DNA from: Staphylococcus pragensis | Lineage (GTDB): Bacteria > Bacillota > Bacilli > Staphylococcales > Staphylococcaceae | DNA length: 44,948 nucleotides | NCBI RefSeq assembly: GCF_004785665.1 | Contig: NZ_SRPJ01000010.1 | Span: 1-44,948 of the forward strand | Reading direction: 5' to 3' | Shown here: positions 11,728 through 21,546 of the stretch, piece after piece | Layout of the letters: every line of letters starts with the position of its first letter | How positions within the stretch are numbered: position 1 is the stretch's first letter | The notes under the pieces: generated by a model | Told to the model about the DNA's origin: nothing | Databases searched by the model: none | Seen by the model: the letters and a program-made list of their open reading frames with translations, nothing else | Position numbers and translations under genes: made by a program

Positions 11728-11778
11728 AAAAAAAGGAGTGGGACTGAATTCTAAATATAGAATTCGTGATCCCACCCC
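11728..11778 (-). terminator. yabR terminator, dispersed staphylococcal hairpin
   Basis: A long hairpin with GGGGTGGGATCAC and GAATTC in one arm, GAATTC and GTCCCACTCC in the other, followed by seven T on the minus strand. It belongs to the GGAGTGGGAC-type hairpin common between staphylococcal genes. A second, shorter relative lies at 20106-20140. Confidence 0.9.
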
Positions 11779-11905
11779 GCACAGATAATAAATACCAGAA
11801 GTCGATTACCTGTTGCGCACATAAACTATACCTTTTATTTTTTAAAGCATACATGCTCGTATCATATAGCTATAGTTTAACTTTGACCTCTAGAGTATAT
11901 TCAAA

Positions 11906-12307
11906 TTAACGTCTTGAACCTTTACCGCCACGTCTTGATTCAGTTTGGCGTTTAATTGAAGTTAATTTATCTTCACTATCTTTCAAGAAGTTACTTAATT
12001 TCTTTTCAAAATCTTCACCTTTTTGTTGAGGTGTTTTATTTTGATGAGATTTATGATGTGGTCTGCGTGGACGATCTTTCGCTTTTTTAATTGAAAGACT
12101 GATTTTACCGTCTTCAGCAATTGATAAAACTTTTACTTCAACTTCGTCTCCAACTGATAAATGGTCTTCTACATTCTCAACATAGTTATCAGCTACTTCA
12201 CTGATATGAACTAAGCCGCTTTTCCCTTCAGGTAACTCTACGAACGCACCAAATTTTTTGATACCAGTAACTTTACCTTTTAGCTTATTTCCTACTTCGA
12301 TTGACAT
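11906..12307 (-). CDS. yabR: S1-domain RNA-binding protein (YabR-like)
   Basis: A 133-residue protein: one S1 RNA-binding domain (about 4-75; GNKLKGKVTGIKKFGAFVEL and GLVHISEV), then a basic, low-complexity tail rich in Lys, His, Arg and Gln that ends RRGGKGSRR. It is the general-stress-protein-13/YabR family, related to the S1 domain of PNPase. The exact role is not established to my knowledge; ribosome or RNA binding is inferred. GGGAGGA lies upstream of the ATG, it has its own promoter and a strong terminator, and so it is monocistronic. Confidence 0.9.
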   Translation of the reverse strand: MSIEVGNKLKGKVTGIKKFGAFVELPEGKSGLVHISEVADNYVENVEDHLSVGDEVEVKVLSIAEDGKISLSIKKAKDRPRRPHHKSHQNKTPQQKGEDFEKKLSNFLKDSEDKLTSIKRQTESRRGGKGSRR

Positions 12308-12349
12308 ATTCTAAATAAATCCTCCCGATTTTGATTCGATTTTAACCTT

Positions 12350-12378
12350 ATTATATTCCTGTTTTAATATTTTCACAA
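12350..12378 (-). promoter_or_regulatory. yabR promoter
   Basis: On the minus strand, -35 TTGTGA (12373-12378), a 17-bp spacer and perfect -10 TATAAT (12350-12355), about 40 bp before the start codon. Confidence 0.75.
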
Positions 12379-12441
12379 TGCTATACAATGATTATTTTGT
12401 ACAAGATAACCATCACTATTTTCTAACTATCTTCCAATTAT

Positions 12442-12837
12442 CTAGTTGCTATCGGAGGATTGAGAATCTGATGATTTCTTATCATTTGGTAATTTAAATA
12501 TCACTTCACCTTTATTACTCAAGTAATAATCATCTCTTGCGATTTTTTCGATATAATCTTTATCATTTAAATTATTGAGTTCTTCTTTTAATGCTAATTC
12601 TTCATCTTGTTTCTTTTGGAATTGCTCTTCTTTATGTTTACGTTCAACAGCTGCTTGCTCATTACTGTGTTTTTGGACGACAAGCATGATAGATAGAATA
12701 AGGATAATGGCTAACAATAAGCCTCCAAAGACTGTAATACGACGACGTACCACACGCATCTTTTTTTGTTGACGTCTTTTCTTACGATTTCTCTCAGAGG
12801 TATACTGGTTACCAATATTTTCCACCTTATTACTCAT
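12442..12837 (-). CDS. divIC: Cell division protein DivIC (FtsB-like)
   Basis: A small bitopic septum protein that complexes with DivIB and FtsL. The 131 residues show a basic cytoplasmic N-terminus (about 15-33, rich in Arg and Lys), one membrane helix (about 35-54), a Glu/Lys/Gln-rich coiled coil (about 57-95) and the C-terminal IEKIARDDYYLSNKGEVIF of the DivIC/FtsB family. GGAGGTGG precedes the ATG, 20 bp after yabO. It is probably the last gene of the pth-to-divIC unit, since yabR has its own promoter. Confidence 0.94.
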   Translation of the reverse strand: MSNKVENIGNQYTSERNRKKRRQQKKMRVVRRRITVFGGLLLAIILILSIMLVVQKHSNEQAAVERKHKEEQFQKKQDEELALKEELNNLNDKDYIEKIARDDYYLSNKGEVIFKLPNDKKSSDSQSSDSN

Positions 12838-12857
12838 AGCTTGCCACCTCCTTCAAT

Positions 12858-13133
12858 CTATTCTTCATTGAATTCATTGTTAATACGTTCTTCTTTAATC
12901 AAATCATACATACCTTTGGCATTTTCTTTCGATGCATGTTCACTTAAACCTGTAACTTTCACAGTAACGCGTTTTTGACCGAAACGAATTACTAATTCGT
13001 CTTCTAATTTTACGTCTGTACCCGCTTTGGCTACGTTGCCATTGACTGTGATACGACCTTGGTCGCTGATTTCTTTCGCTAATGTACGACGTTTCACTAG
13101 TCGTGATACTTTTAAATATTTATCTAATCTCAT
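12858..13133 (-). CDS. rqcP: S4-domain RNA-binding protein (YabO/RqcP family)
   Basis: A 91-residue protein that is almost entirely an S4 RNA-binding domain: MRLDKYLKVSRLVKRRTLAK at the start, then GRITVNGNVAKAGTDVK (about 27-43). The Bacillus homologue YabO, renamed RqcP, works with RqcH and peptidyl-tRNA in ribosome-associated quality control, adding C-terminal alanine tails. That role is carried over by homology and by neighbourhood with pth, mfd and divIC. The start overlaps the mazG stop (ATGA). Confidence 0.9.
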   Translation of the reverse strand: MRLDKYLKVSRLVKRRTLAKEISDQGRITVNGNVAKAGTDVKLEDELVIRFGQKRVTVKVTGLSEHASKENAKGMYDLIKEERINNEFNEE

Positions 13134-14320
13134 GAATTACGCTCCCCTTGTTGTAAGAAATTTCTAAGGGTTTCTTCATCAAAATCCTTATTTTTTGTTT
13201 TATCATACAATGACATGAAATGGTCTGCAAATACTTTCTCGAATTTTACGCGTGGCGTTTTGCCTTCTTTACTTTTCGCTGTAGCCCAAAAGTCATTCAA
13301 GTCGTCAATCGATTCCGCTTCTTCTTCTCCGAAAATGTGTGGATGACGACGTATCATCTTCGCATTTAAACTTTCAATGATTTCTTTAATATCCATGTAG
13401 CCTTCTTTTTTACCAATACTTGCATGTAATAACACTTGCAACAAGATATCGCCGAGTTCTTCAATCATGTGCCAATCATCTTCATTGTCTATAGCTTCAA
13501 ATAGTTCGAAACTTTCTTCAATTAAATAGCGTTTTAACGACTCATGCGTTTGAACGCGGTCCCATGGACAACCATTCTCGTCGTCTACTAAGCGGTCAAT
13601 TGTCTGAACTGCGAAATCGAAGTCTTGGTACATCGCTTCATCATCTGTTACTTTAGGCACGAAAACGCTCGTTAAATTATTAAAAATGGCTTCGTCTCGG
13701 TCTAACTCGAACAATGGTACTTCTACTACATTAGCACCTGTACTATGAGCGCCGGTTACAACTTTAACTAACATATCATCTGGATAACGTTCCATTAATG
13801 TAATTTTAATATCAGCGGCAACCATAGCACTATAGACTTGAGTAATAAGGGTATGCGTGCGAATGTTTAACACATTTTCAGATAAAGCAGTTCCATCTAA
13901 TAAAGTGAAACCATCGTTAGGATCTTCATCAATCGCTGCAAATACATCATCGATAAAGCTTTTACCACCTAACACTTTAACATCTACATCGTCATGAGTT
14001 GCGCTATATTCAAGCAATTTAGCTGTTGTCGTTTCTGCCACACGAGGATGGCCTGGTACTGCATAAACAATATCATCTGTCGCAGCTTTCTCGATCAATG
14101 TATCTACAATTTGTTGATAGACTGACGCGAAGTCATCGTTATTCTCATAAATACTGTCGAAACTTTCAAATGTTAATTCATTCTGTAAGCTAGCAATTAC
14201 TGGATGATCAACTGTACGTGCATAAATATGTTGCTGTTCTTTAAGGAAACGATAGATACCAAGCGGTAAATCATCTATATCATAGTTCCCTAAACCAACA
14301 ATTGTAATTGTGTGTGTCAT
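13130..14320 (-). CDS. mazG: MazG-family nucleotide pyrophosphohydrolase fused to a tetrapyrrole-methylase-like domain
   Basis: A 396-residue two-domain protein of the Bacillus YabN type. The N-terminal domain (1-~220) begins TITIVGLGNYDIDDLP, like SAM-dependent uroporphyrin/tetrapyrrole methylases. The C-terminal MazG NTP-PPase domain (about 235-330) has CPWD, the metal-binding EESFE and EELGD motifs, and RRHPHIFGEEE. It is likely to remove aberrant NTPs; the substrate of the N-terminal domain is unknown. It overlaps both neighbours by four bases. Confidence 0.92.
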   Translation of the reverse strand: MTHTITIVGLGNYDIDDLPLGIYRFLKEQQHIYARTVDHPVIASLQNELTFESFDSIYENNDDFASVYQQIVDTLIEKAATDDIVYAVPGHPRVAETTTAKLLEYSATHDDVDVKVLGGKSFIDDVFAAIDEDPNDGFTLLDGTALSENVLNIRTHTLITQVYSAMVAADIKITLMERYPDDMLVKVVTGAHSTGANVVEVPLFELDRDEAIFNNLTSVFVPKVTDDEAMYQDFDFAVQTIDRLVDDENGCPWDRVQTHESLKRYLIEESFELFEAIDNEDDWHMIEELGDILLQVLLHASIGKKEGYMDIKEIIESLNAKMIRRHPHIFGEEEAESIDDLNDFWATAKSKEGKTPRVKFEKVFADHFMSLYDKTKNKDFDEETLRNFLQQGERNS

Positions 14321-15945
14321 GAACGTCTTCCTTTCTTCATAAGATAGAGTTTATCACCGAACGGTAAGTGTTTAAGTTCTTTATATCCTAAAATGTTCAT
14401 ATACATAACTAAGGCGAGTAAAACACCAACACCAATAACGGCTACAATTAGAAGTTCTACCAGTCCACCTAAACGTCCAACGGGTGGCATAATATACATC
14501 ACGCATTGAACTACAAGTGACATGATAGCTAAAGCGACTAGTGTCTTTAATATAAAATAGCGCATGCGATTAAAACGATAATGTTTTATTACTTCAATGT
14601 GTAAAACAATGCCAAATAAAATAAGTGAAACCACAGTACTGATACTTGCGCCTACAATGCCGAAGTGATGAATAAGTACAATATTCAGTATAGTTTTAGA
14701 TATCAATCCTATTATAACGCCAATGATTATTGGACGAATACGATTAAATACTTGTAGTAAAGCAATATCCATCATGATAAGCGACACGCATATCACTGTT
14801 AACATATAAAATCCTAATGTGAAACTTAGGCTATCTGTTTTGAAGAAGACATGGTTCATAATAGGCAATAAATTAATCAATCCGACACCTGCCGCCGCAC
14901 TGATCAAAATTGTAATTTTAAGTGAAGCGTTCGCGTAGCGATTCATTTGCACTCTATTATGGTCTTCAATCGCTTGTGTTAACAATGGAATGAGTACAAA
15001 GCTAAATGTAGTTGTAACAATAAGTCCCATCTGAATGAAAGAGGCACCTCGATCGTATATCCCTTTTTGCATAATAGCTTGTTTGAATTGAAGTCCAAAT
15101 GACTGTAAGGTATGAACGACTGTGAAGCTATCTATAAATTGCCACATGATGACTAATAGCTGACTTAGGGCAAAGATGACGGTAGCTATTAGTAGTTGTT
15201 TCCACGGGATATGGTTTGTTGGGTTCTGCCTTTTCAAAGGGAAAGGCTTGGTGAACATTAGGTATAGGCTTGAGCCTAGGAATCCTAGTGCTGAGGCTAG
15301 GATGGCGAGTGTGCCGGCTTGGTATATGGTCCAGTGTTTCAGCGTGAATAGTGCGATGGCAATGATGATGATGCCAACGCGGATGAATTGTTCTATTACC
15401 TGGGAAATGGCAGGTATGTGCATGTGTTGTCTGCTTTGATAGTAGCCGCGAAATACGCCGAGTACGCCGATGAAGAGGTAGCTTAGGCTTGCCATTCTCA
15501 GCATGGGTGCAAGGTGTGGATCGCCCATGAGTCTCGCGATGGGATGAGCTAGGACTAGGATGATGGCGAAGATGGCCAATCCTAGTATTTGGAATCCGAT
15601 AAGCACTCTGGAAAAGGCAGAGGCCTGACCGTTGCTACCTAGTGTTTGTGTGACGGCGCTTGGGATGGCATTCATTGACAGGATCATGCCTAATGCAACG
15701 ATTGGATAAATCTGTTGATAGGCATAGAGTCCAGTATCGCCAAGTACATTTTGATATGGGACACGGTAAATGGCGCTTAAGATTTTCACGATGACGAGTG
15801 CTAAGGTGAGTACGACTACTCCATTGAAGGCAGCATGTTGCTGAGATGACTCTGTCAATGATGCTTGGTTCGTTGATTTCTTGTTAATTGTCGGTGATGC
15901 TGATGGTGGTGCTTGTGTTGATTGGTGTTTAGAGTTCATGTTCAA
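14317..15945 (-). CDS. Polysaccharide/lipid flippase-like membrane protein (YabM, MOP superfamily)
   Basis: A 542-residue integral membrane protein with about 14 hydrophobic helices starting near residue 40, after a Ser/Thr/Gln-rich N-terminus. It belongs to the polysaccharide biosynthesis/MurJ-SpoVB group, whose members flip lipid-linked sugars; whether this one moves lipid II or another lipid is not shown by the sequence. The TTG at 15945 is used because AAGGA lies 10 bp before it; an ATG two codons later (15939) is the alternative. It overlaps the mfd 3' end by 17 bp. Around 15200-15700 the DNA is less A-rich than its surroundings. Confidence 0.88.
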   Translation of the reverse strand: MNMNSKHQSTQAPPSASPTINKKSTNQASLTESSQQHAAFNGVVVLTLALVIVKILSAIYRVPYQNVLGDTGLYAYQQIYPIVALGMILSMNAIPSAVTQTLGSNGQASAFSRVLIGFQILGLAIFAIILVLAHPIARLMGDPHLAPMLRMASLSYLFIGVLGVFRGYYQSRQHMHIPAISQVIEQFIRVGIIIIAIALFTLKHWTIYQAGTLAILASALGFLGSSLYLMFTKPFPLKRQNPTNHIPWKQLLIATVIFALSQLLVIMWQFIDSFTVVHTLQSFGLQFKQAIMQKGIYDRGASFIQMGLIVTTTFSFVLIPLLTQAIEDHNRVQMNRYANASLKITILISAAAGVGLINLLPIMNHVFFKTDSLSFTLGFYMLTVICVSLIMMDIALLQVFNRIRPIIIGVIIGLISKTILNIVLIHHFGIVGASISTVVSLILFGIVLHIEVIKHYRFNRMRYFILKTLVALAIMSLVVQCVMYIMPPVGRLGGLVELLIVAVIGVGVLLALVMYMNILGYKELKHLPFGDKLYLMKKGRRS

Positions 15946-18900
15946 TAACCATGCTTCCTTCTAAGCATTTAACTAAGAATTTCAGATTCTCGAGCCATTG
16001 TTTCGATTTCGTTAAAGTGATGTGCATTTTACCTTCTTTTACGCCGAGTTTCATTGCGCGTCCTAAAGGTTGGGTTTGTTTAAATAGTTCTTCACCATTA
16101 ATTTGTTCTGTACCTTTCGCTGATAAGAAGACTTCAATTTGCTTGCCTTTATCTTTGATTAGCGTCACACCTGCATGTAAGGCATGTATTTTAATTTCTA
16201 CCATTTCTAATAGGCGTTCTACTTCTACTGGATAATCGTTGAAACGATCGATTAATTCGTCTTTGATATCGAAAAGTTGTTCTTCTGTTTCTACTTTACG
16301 TAGCTTTTTATAAATTTCAATTTTAGCTTGTTCATTTTGAATATATTGCGCTGGTAGGTAAGCATCAAGATGTAATTCCATTTCGACTTCTGGTGCATCA
16401 GGCGCTTCTTCTTTGATGCCGCGTTTTTCATTAACGGCTTCTTCAAGCATTTGTGAGTACAAGTCGAAACCGACTGAGTCGATGAAGCCATGTTGTTGTT
16501 TACCTAACAAGTTACCTGCGCCACGGATGTTTAAGTCACGCATTGCAATCTTAAATCCTGAACCTAATTCAGTAAATTCTTTAATGGCTTGTAAACGTTC
16601 TTCGGCAGTTTCAGTTAATACTTTGTTTGCTGAATGTAAAAAATAGGCATAACCGATACGACTTGAACGTCCTACGCGTCCACGTAATTGATACAGCTGA
16701 CTTAAACCAAAGCGATCCGCTTCTTCAATAATTAATGTATTGGCATTTGGTACGTCGACCCCTGTTTCAATAATGGTTGTAGTAACTAAAATATCATATT
16801 CGCCATTGATGAAACTTAACATGGTTTCTTCAAGGTCACGCTCAGTCATTTGACCATGTGCGACCGCAATGTTAGCTTCTGGCATTAACATTTGGAGTTG
16901 CTCACGCTTTTCGTAAATCGATTGTACTTTGTTATAAAGGTAGAACACTTGTCCATCACGTGACAATTCTCGTTCTAAGGCTTCTTTTATAAAGTTACTA
17001 TTCTGTTCAAGGACATAAGTTTGTACAGGGAAGCGGTTCTCTGGTGGTGTTTCAATCACTGATAAGTCACGTACCCCTAGCATACTCATGTGCAATGTTC
17101 TAGGAATTGGCGTAGCTGTAAGTGTTAATACATCGACATTGGTTTTTAATGTTTTAATACGTTCTTTATGACGTACACCGAAACGTTGTTCTTCATCGAC
17201 AATCAGTAAACCTAAATCTTTATATTGAATATCTTTACTCAATAGTTTGTGGGTGCCGACAACGATGTCCACGTAACCAGACTTCAAGCCTTCTTTCGTT
17301 TCTCTTACTTCTTTTGCAGAGCGGAAACGACTTATAAGTTCAATTTGGACTGGGAAATCCTGCATACGCTCAATTAATGTTTCATAATGTTGCTGCGCTA
17401 AAATTGTAGTTGGCACTAGGAACGCCACTTGTTTCCCTTCCATCACTGCTTTAAAGGCTGCACGAACGGCTACTTCTGTTTTACCGTAACCTACGTCACC
17501 ACAAAGTAAGCGATCCATAGGACGTTCACGTTCCATGTCGCCTTTGATTTCTTCAATTGATTTCGCTTGGTCTGGTGTTAATTCGTAAGGGAAGTCCATT
17601 TCAAACGCGGTTTGTTCTGCCGTATCTTCTCCATATTGATAGCCAACAGACATTTCACGTTCTTTATAAAGCGCGATAAGTTCATCTGCAATGTCTTCAA
17701 CACTTTGTTGAACTTTCGCTTTCGTTTTCTTCCATTCAGAACCGCCTAATTTATTAAGACGCGGTGATTTATCTTCCGAAGCGACATATTTTTGAACTTG
17801 ATCCATTTGATCAACAGGTACAAATAATTGGTCCGTACCTTTATATTGCAATTTAATATAGTCGCGGTGCACGTCGCCAACTTCAAGCGTTTCCACACCT
17901 AAATAACGGCCTACACCATGATGTACGTGAACAATATAGTCACCTACATTTAAATCTTGGTAAGATTTAATCTTTTCAGCGTTAGACATCGTTTTCGTAC
18001 GTTTACGTTGCTTTTTCTGTTTCGTTTTGAAAAGCTCTCGCTCAGTAATCACGACCAATTGCATATACGGAAGTTCGTAACCTTCAGATAAACTACCTTC
18101 TGTGACGATAGCTTGGCCACTTTGAACTTCACTATGAATATTTGTCACGGTAGGAATATGCATTTCATTTAACATCGATTGAATACGGTCGACTTTCGTT
18201 TCCGTTTCGACAAGTACGACAATTGTATAATCATTATGAACATATCGTTGGAATTCAGAACGCATGATATCGTATTGACCATAAAATTGTTGTACGGGTT
18301 TACATGAGAACTTAATAATGTGTTGTAACCTTACTGGCATTGAAGACGTAAATAATGTGAAATAAGTGACAGGATATTGTCCAATAAGCGTTTCAAAGCC
18401 ATCATATTGCATGAATGATTGTCCGATAAAACCATTACCACTTTCAATTAGATTTTGGATAAAATCATCCACTTCAGTAGTTAATGTCTTCTCAGTTTCT
18501 TTAATACGATTATACTCGTCGGCTACTATGATGGCGTCCTTTTCAAAATAATCAATAAGCGTAGACGGCTTCTCATACATAAATGCCACCAGACGACGTA
18601 ATAATTGATGATCGAAAAATGTCGATTCAAATAATTTGAAACTTTCGTAAGTTTCCTTCAAATCATTACGGACGGATTTATCGATTTTAGGACGTGTATG
18701 TTCATAAGCGGCTTGCAACTCTGTTTGAAGATGTTGAATGACTTCATCAGTAATCACGTAATCGCTCGCAGTTGTAATATCAACGCTTTCAATATTGTCA
18801 TTTGAACGTTGAGTTTCAACGTCAAAATCACGAATCGAATCTACTTCTGTATCAAATAATTCAATTCTAACCGGCTGTCCTATTAATGGATAAATATCGA

Positions 18901-19438
18901 TAATGCCCCCGCGTAGAGAGAATTCACCAATATGAGATACGACGCTTTCACGACGATAACCCATATTAACCAGTTTATTTAATAAACCGTCGACATCAAT
19001 ATCATCACCAACGTTTAGCGTGATTTGATGGTCTTTCCACATATCTACTGGTGTGAGCCATTTTTTCAAACCATTTAATGGAACGATAAATAACCCTTTC
19101 TCATTATGAGCTAAGGCAGTTAACGTGCGTACACGTTCACTCATAAGTTGAGGGCTTTGCGTTGAGAATTCTTCCGTCATAATATCTTGAACTGGATATT
19201 TATAAACTTCTGAACTATCTACATATTGTAAGATGTCTGTTTCTAACTTATCTGCTTGATATAAATTATTTGTAATTAATAACATTTGGCGCTGATCACT
19301 GAGATACTTTTCAGCGATAATCGTCGCTTTTGCCGAGGGAGAGAGGCCTGTTACGAGAATATTCTCTTGGCCGAAGACTTGGTCGAGTTCCTGGAATCGT
19401 TTATCTTTCTGAATATAATCTGAAATGATGGTTCTCAA
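15929..19438 (-). CDS. mfd: Transcription-repair coupling factor
   Basis: Displaces RNA polymerase stalled at DNA damage and recruits UvrA. The 1169-residue protein shows the UvrB-like N-terminal region (about 1-350), the RNA-polymerase-interacting domain (about 495-560, beginning [17 protein letters not shown]), a translocase with Walker A GDVGYGKT (647-654) and DEEQRFG (748-754), the TRG region ([12 protein letters not shown]) and the C-terminal autoinhibitory domain. The start is TTG inside TTGA, overlapping the pth stop, so it depends on coupling. Confidence 0.96.
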   Translation of the reverse strand: MRTIISDYIQKDKRFQELDQVFGQENILVTGLSPSAKATIIAEKYLSDQRQMLLITNNLYQADKLETDILQYVDSSEVYKYPVQDIMTEEFSTQSPQLMSERVRTLTALAHNEKGLFIVPLNGLKKWLTPVDMWKDHQITLNVGDDIDVDGLLNKLVNMGYRRESVVSHIGEFSLRGGIIDIYPLIGQPVRIELFDTEVDSIRDFDVETQRSNDNIESVDITTASDYVITDEVIQHLQTELQAAYEHTRPKIDKSVRNDLKETYESFKLFESTFFDHQLLRRLVAFMYEKPSTLIDYFEKDAIIVADEYNRIKETEKTLTTEVDDFIQNLIESGNGFIGQSFMQYDGFETLIGQYPVTYFTLFTSSMPVRLQHIIKFSCKPVQQFYGQYDIMRSEFQRYVHNDYTIVVLVETETKVDRIQSMLNEMHIPTVTNIHSEVQSGQAIVTEGSLSEGYELPYMQLVVITERELFKTKQKKQRKRTKTMSNAEKIKSYQDLNVGDYIVHVHHGVGRYLGVETLEVGDVHRDYIKLQYKGTDQLFVPVDQMDQVQKYVASEDKSPRLNKLGGSEWKKTKAKVQQSVEDIADELIALYKEREMSVGYQYGEDTAEQTAFEMDFPYELTPDQAKSIEEIKGDMERERPMDRLLCGDVGYGKTEVAVRAAFKAVMEGKQVAFLVPTTILAQQHYETLIERMQDFPVQIELISRFRSAKEVRETKEGLKSGYVDIVVGTHKLLSKDIQYKDLGLLIVDEEQRFGVRHKERIKTLKTNVDVLTLTATPIPRTLHMSMLGVRDLSVIETPPENRFPVQTYVLEQNSNFIKEALERELSRDGQVFYLYNKVQSIYEKREQLQMLMPEANIAVAHGQMTERDLEETMLSFINGEYDILVTTTIIETGVDVPNANTLIIEEADRFGLSQLYQLRGRVGRSSRIGYAYFLHSANKVLTETAEERLQAIKEFTELGSGFKIAMRDLNIRGAGNLLGKQQHGFIDSVGFDLYSQMLEEAVNEKRGIKEEAPDAPEVEMELHLDAYLPAQYIQNEQAKIEIYKKLRKVETEEQLFDIKDELIDRFNDYPVEVERLLEMVEIKIHALHAGVTLIKDKGKQIEVFLSAKGTEQINGEELFKQTQPLGRAMKLGVKEGKMHITLTKSKQWLENLKFLVKCLEGSMVIEHEL

Positions 19439-20007
19439 TTGACTTCTCCATTATATTCATTCATCACATGGTCAAAGCGTGAACTTTCAATAAATGATTC
19501 TACCGCTTGTGCAGCATGTTCAATCACTTTCTCCATTGTTATCATTTCATCTTTTGAAAATTTCTGTAATACATAATCCGGAACTGACATACCGTTCGTT
19601 GGTCTCCCTACACCAATACGAATACGTTTAAATTGATCGGTACCAAGATGTTTAATGATGGATTTCATACCGTTATGACCGCCAGCACTTCCTTTTTGAC
19701 GCAAGCGAATGTGACCTTGAGATAAATCTAAATCATCATAAAGAACAATTAAATCTTCTACATCAACATTATAGTAATCCATTAAAGGCCCTACTGCTTC
19801 TCCTGACAAATTCATCATTGTCATCGGTTCGATAAATAGAACTTTATCGCCATTAAGGTGTTCAATCGTATAAGCACCTTTAAACTTTTGTTTATCTAAT
19901 GAAAAGTGATGTTTCTCTAAAAGATAATCAATCACTTCAAAGCCGATATTGTGTCTTGTTAGTTCGAAACGTTTACCTATATTTCCAAGACCCACAATAC
20001 ATTTCAT
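19435..20007 (-). CDS. pth: Peptidyl-tRNA hydrolase
   Basis: Recycles peptidyl-tRNA released from stalled ribosomes. The 190-residue protein has the N-terminal [19 protein letters not shown] with catalytic H19, the MNLSG motif, and DDLDL followed by [11 protein letters not shown]. The ATG at 20007 is right: GGAGG lies 8 bp before it and gives the family's standard MKCIVGLGN start. An in-frame codon 15 bp upstream (20022) overlaps the ribosome-binding site. It heads the pth-mfd-yabM-mazG-yabO-divIC unit. Confidence 0.96.
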   Translation of the reverse strand: MKCIVGLGNIGKRFELTRHNIGFEVIDYLLEKHHFSLDKQKFKGAYTIEHLNGDKVLFIEPMTMMNLSGEAVGPLMDYYNVDVEDLIVLYDDLDLSQGHIRLRQKGSAGGHNGMKSIIKHLGTDQFKRIRIGVGRPTNGMSVPDYVLQKFSKDEMITMEKVIEHAAQAVESFIESSRFDHVMNEYNGEVN

Positions 20008-20078
20008 ACGTGCAACCTCCAATGTGTTTTAATAGACGTTTTCACCAGTTCAGATGTCCGTCATATTGATTAATCATT

Positions 20079-20107
20079 ATTCTATAACATTCCCTATCAT
20101 AACACAA
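20079..20107 (-). promoter_or_regulatory. pth operon promoter
   Basis: On the minus strand, -35 TTGTGT (20102-20107), a 17-bp spacer and -10 TAGAAT (20079-20084). The -35 overlaps the end of the T-run of the terminator just upstream, a compact terminator-promoter junction. Confidence 0.7.
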
Positions 20108-20140
20108 AAAAGGAGTGGAACAGAATTCATTGTTCCACCC
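20106..20140 (-). terminator. Hairpin terminator of the GGAGTGG type
   Basis: GGGTGGAACA and TGTTCCACTCC form the stem around AATGAATTC, followed on the minus strand by six T. It is related to the terminator at 11728-11778. It would stop transcription coming through the inverted-repeat element at 20379-20518. Confidence 0.85.
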
Positions 20141-20611
20141 TTACAAAGATCTCTAGAGCTAAGAACAGCTTACATATAAGTGTCTCCTCAACTCAGTTCA
20201 CTACTGTGAATTTACCTTGTAGTTTTAAAATATTATCTTTTATCCTAGATTCTTAAAAAACAAATTATCATTTGTTAAATTATCCAATATGATAATAATC
20301 CGATGAACTATTCTTGAATTTATAGATAACTCACAAAGGAACAGACTATGAAGAACTTAAATACGCATACACTTACGTAAGTAGTTCTAAAATGGATAAT
20401 GAAACGTAGTTGAGTGACGCCTGAGGGAACAGGATGAGTGTTGAGACCAAGGCTCAACCCAGCCCCCTAGGCAAGCATCTCAACTTAAGTGAAATGATCA
20501 TCCATTTAAGAACTACTTTAGAGACAGCACCCCTGGAAAGTGAAACAACTTAAACGAGTGAATATCTATCTAAGAACTACTTTACGACCCATTCCCCTAA
20601 AAAACATGCGC
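20141..20611. other. Gene-free stretch between rplY and pth
   Basis: I see no convincing coding sequence here. It holds the inverted-repeat element at 20379-20518, a direct repeat (20507-20534 and 20570-20597) and otherwise AT-rich DNA. It is closed on the pth side by a terminator and on the rplY side by the rplY terminator, which suggests that a separate short RNA could arise here. Confidence 0.6.
20379..20518. repeat. Inverted-repeat element with nested stems, RNA-like
   Basis: Outer arms of 19 bp (20379-20397 and 20500-20518) match as an inverted repeat with one mismatch (AAGTAGTTCTAAAATGGAT against AAGTAGTTCTTAAATGGAT). Inside are AGTTGAG (20408-20414) with CTCAACT (20479-20485), GCCTGAGGG (20419-20427) with CCCCCTAGGC (20463-20472), and a central hairpin GTTGAG (20440-20445) with CTCAAC (20453-20458). 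The core is much richer in G and C than its surroundings. It may be a structured RNA or a small non-autonomous repeat. Confidence 0.65.
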
Positions 20612-20656
20612 ATAAAAAAACTGCCCACAAAGTCTGAGACTTTGTCGACAGTTTGA
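20612..20656 (-). terminator. rplY terminator
   Basis: On the minus strand the arms AACTG-ACAAAGTC and GACTTTGT-CAGTT pair around a short TCA loop, with a small internal mismatch, and are followed by seven T. It starts just after the rplY stop codon. Confidence 0.9.
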
Positions 20657-20662
20657 GACGAA

Positions 20663-21328
20663 TTATTCTTCGTCTTTATTTTCTTCGTCTTCGCTATCTT
20701 CTTTTTCTTCGCCAGCAACTTCTGGTTCTTCAGTTGCAGCTTCACCTTCCATAGCTTCGATTTCCTCTTCACTTGGTTCGTCAGTTGGAGGTACTACTGT
20801 TACTACAGATTCTTCAGGATCGTTTTCGATAGTGAAGTCACCAGATACTTTGATATCAGCAACTGAGTAGCTATCATTGATTTGTAATTCAGTGATGTCT
20901 ACTTCGATTGCTTCAGGAATATTTTCTGGAGTAGCTGTAACTTCTAAGTCGAATAATGGTTGTTCAACTACGCCGCCTTCTTTAGCGCCAGCAGCTTCAC
21001 CAACTAAGTGAACTGGTACTTCAACAGTACGTTCTTCAGTCATGTTGATTGCTAAGAAGTCGATGTGTGTAATTTGGTTTTTAAGTGGATCAAATTGATA
21101 ATCTGATACCATTACTTTAATTGTTTTAGAACCTACGCCTAAATCAATTACACCGTTACGTCCAACTTCACGAATAACTTTGATGAATTCAACTTCATCA
21201 ACTTTAACTGAAGTATTTCTAGTACCGTAACCATAAACTACTGCAGGTACTTTACCTGTGTTACGTAATTTTTTAAGGTCAGAACGAGTTTGTTTACCTT
21301 GACGGATGATTGACTTTAATGAAGCCAT
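20663..21328 (-). CDS. rplY: Ribosomal protein bL25, CTC/TL5 form
   Basis: Binds 5S rRNA on the large subunit; the long form is the general-stress protein Ctc in Bacillus. The 221-residue product has the bL25 N-terminal domain (1-~92, with [11 protein letters not shown] and [10 protein letters not shown]), a TL5-type C-terminal beta domain (about 95-185) and a strongly acidic tail rich in Glu. The start is the ATG at 21328, 8 bp after GGTGG; four upstream in-frame codons overlap that site. It is a single-gene unit with its own promoter and terminator. Confidence 0.96.
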   Translation of the reverse strand: MASLKSIIRQGKQTRSDLKKLRNTGKVPAVVYGYGTRNTSVKVDEVEFIKVIREVGRNGVIDLGVGSKTIKVMVSDYQFDPLKNQITHIDFLAINMTEERTVEVPVHLVGEAAGAKEGGVVEQPLFDLEVTATPENIPEAIEVDITELQINDSYSVADIKVSGDFTIENDPEESVVTVVPPTDEPSEEEIEAMEGEAATEEPEVAGEEKEDSEDEENKDEE

Positions 21329-21502
21329 TCGTATTTCCACCTTTCATAATTAAAGTTTTGACACGTACTATTATCTGACAACATCTGTCTATATGTGATG
21401 CTCTCATATATAAATAAATGGTCTAAACTTATCCTCACTTACCCATCAACTTAAAAAGTTGCTTGCAAGTGTTTATTCGTTCGTAAAACCACGAACGAAT
21501 GT

Positions 21503-21531
21503 ATTATACACGGTTGGAAATGAGAAGTCAA
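21503..21531 (-). promoter_or_regulatory. rplY promoter, long structured leader
   Basis: On the minus strand, -35 TTGACT (21526-21531), a 17-bp spacer and perfect -10 TATAAT (21503-21508). The leader is about 165 nt long. It begins with a short inverted repeat (ACGAACGAAT and its near-complement, about 21477-21501) and contains AACTTTTTAAGTT, so it could fold. This looks like a vegetative promoter, not a SigB one. Confidence 0.75.
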
Positions 21532-21546
21532 ACGCATTTGTAAATT

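Noticed and set aside
15200..15700. Locally GC-richer, G-rich stretch in the yabM gene as a transferred segment
   Set aside because: The frame and membrane-helix pattern continue without a break, and the neighbours are conserved; local composition alone is too weak.
20566..20772. Minus-strand 68-codon frame over the rplY end
   Set aside because: It is another frame of the Glu-rich rplY tail and its terminator, with a Lys-rich composition caused by that.
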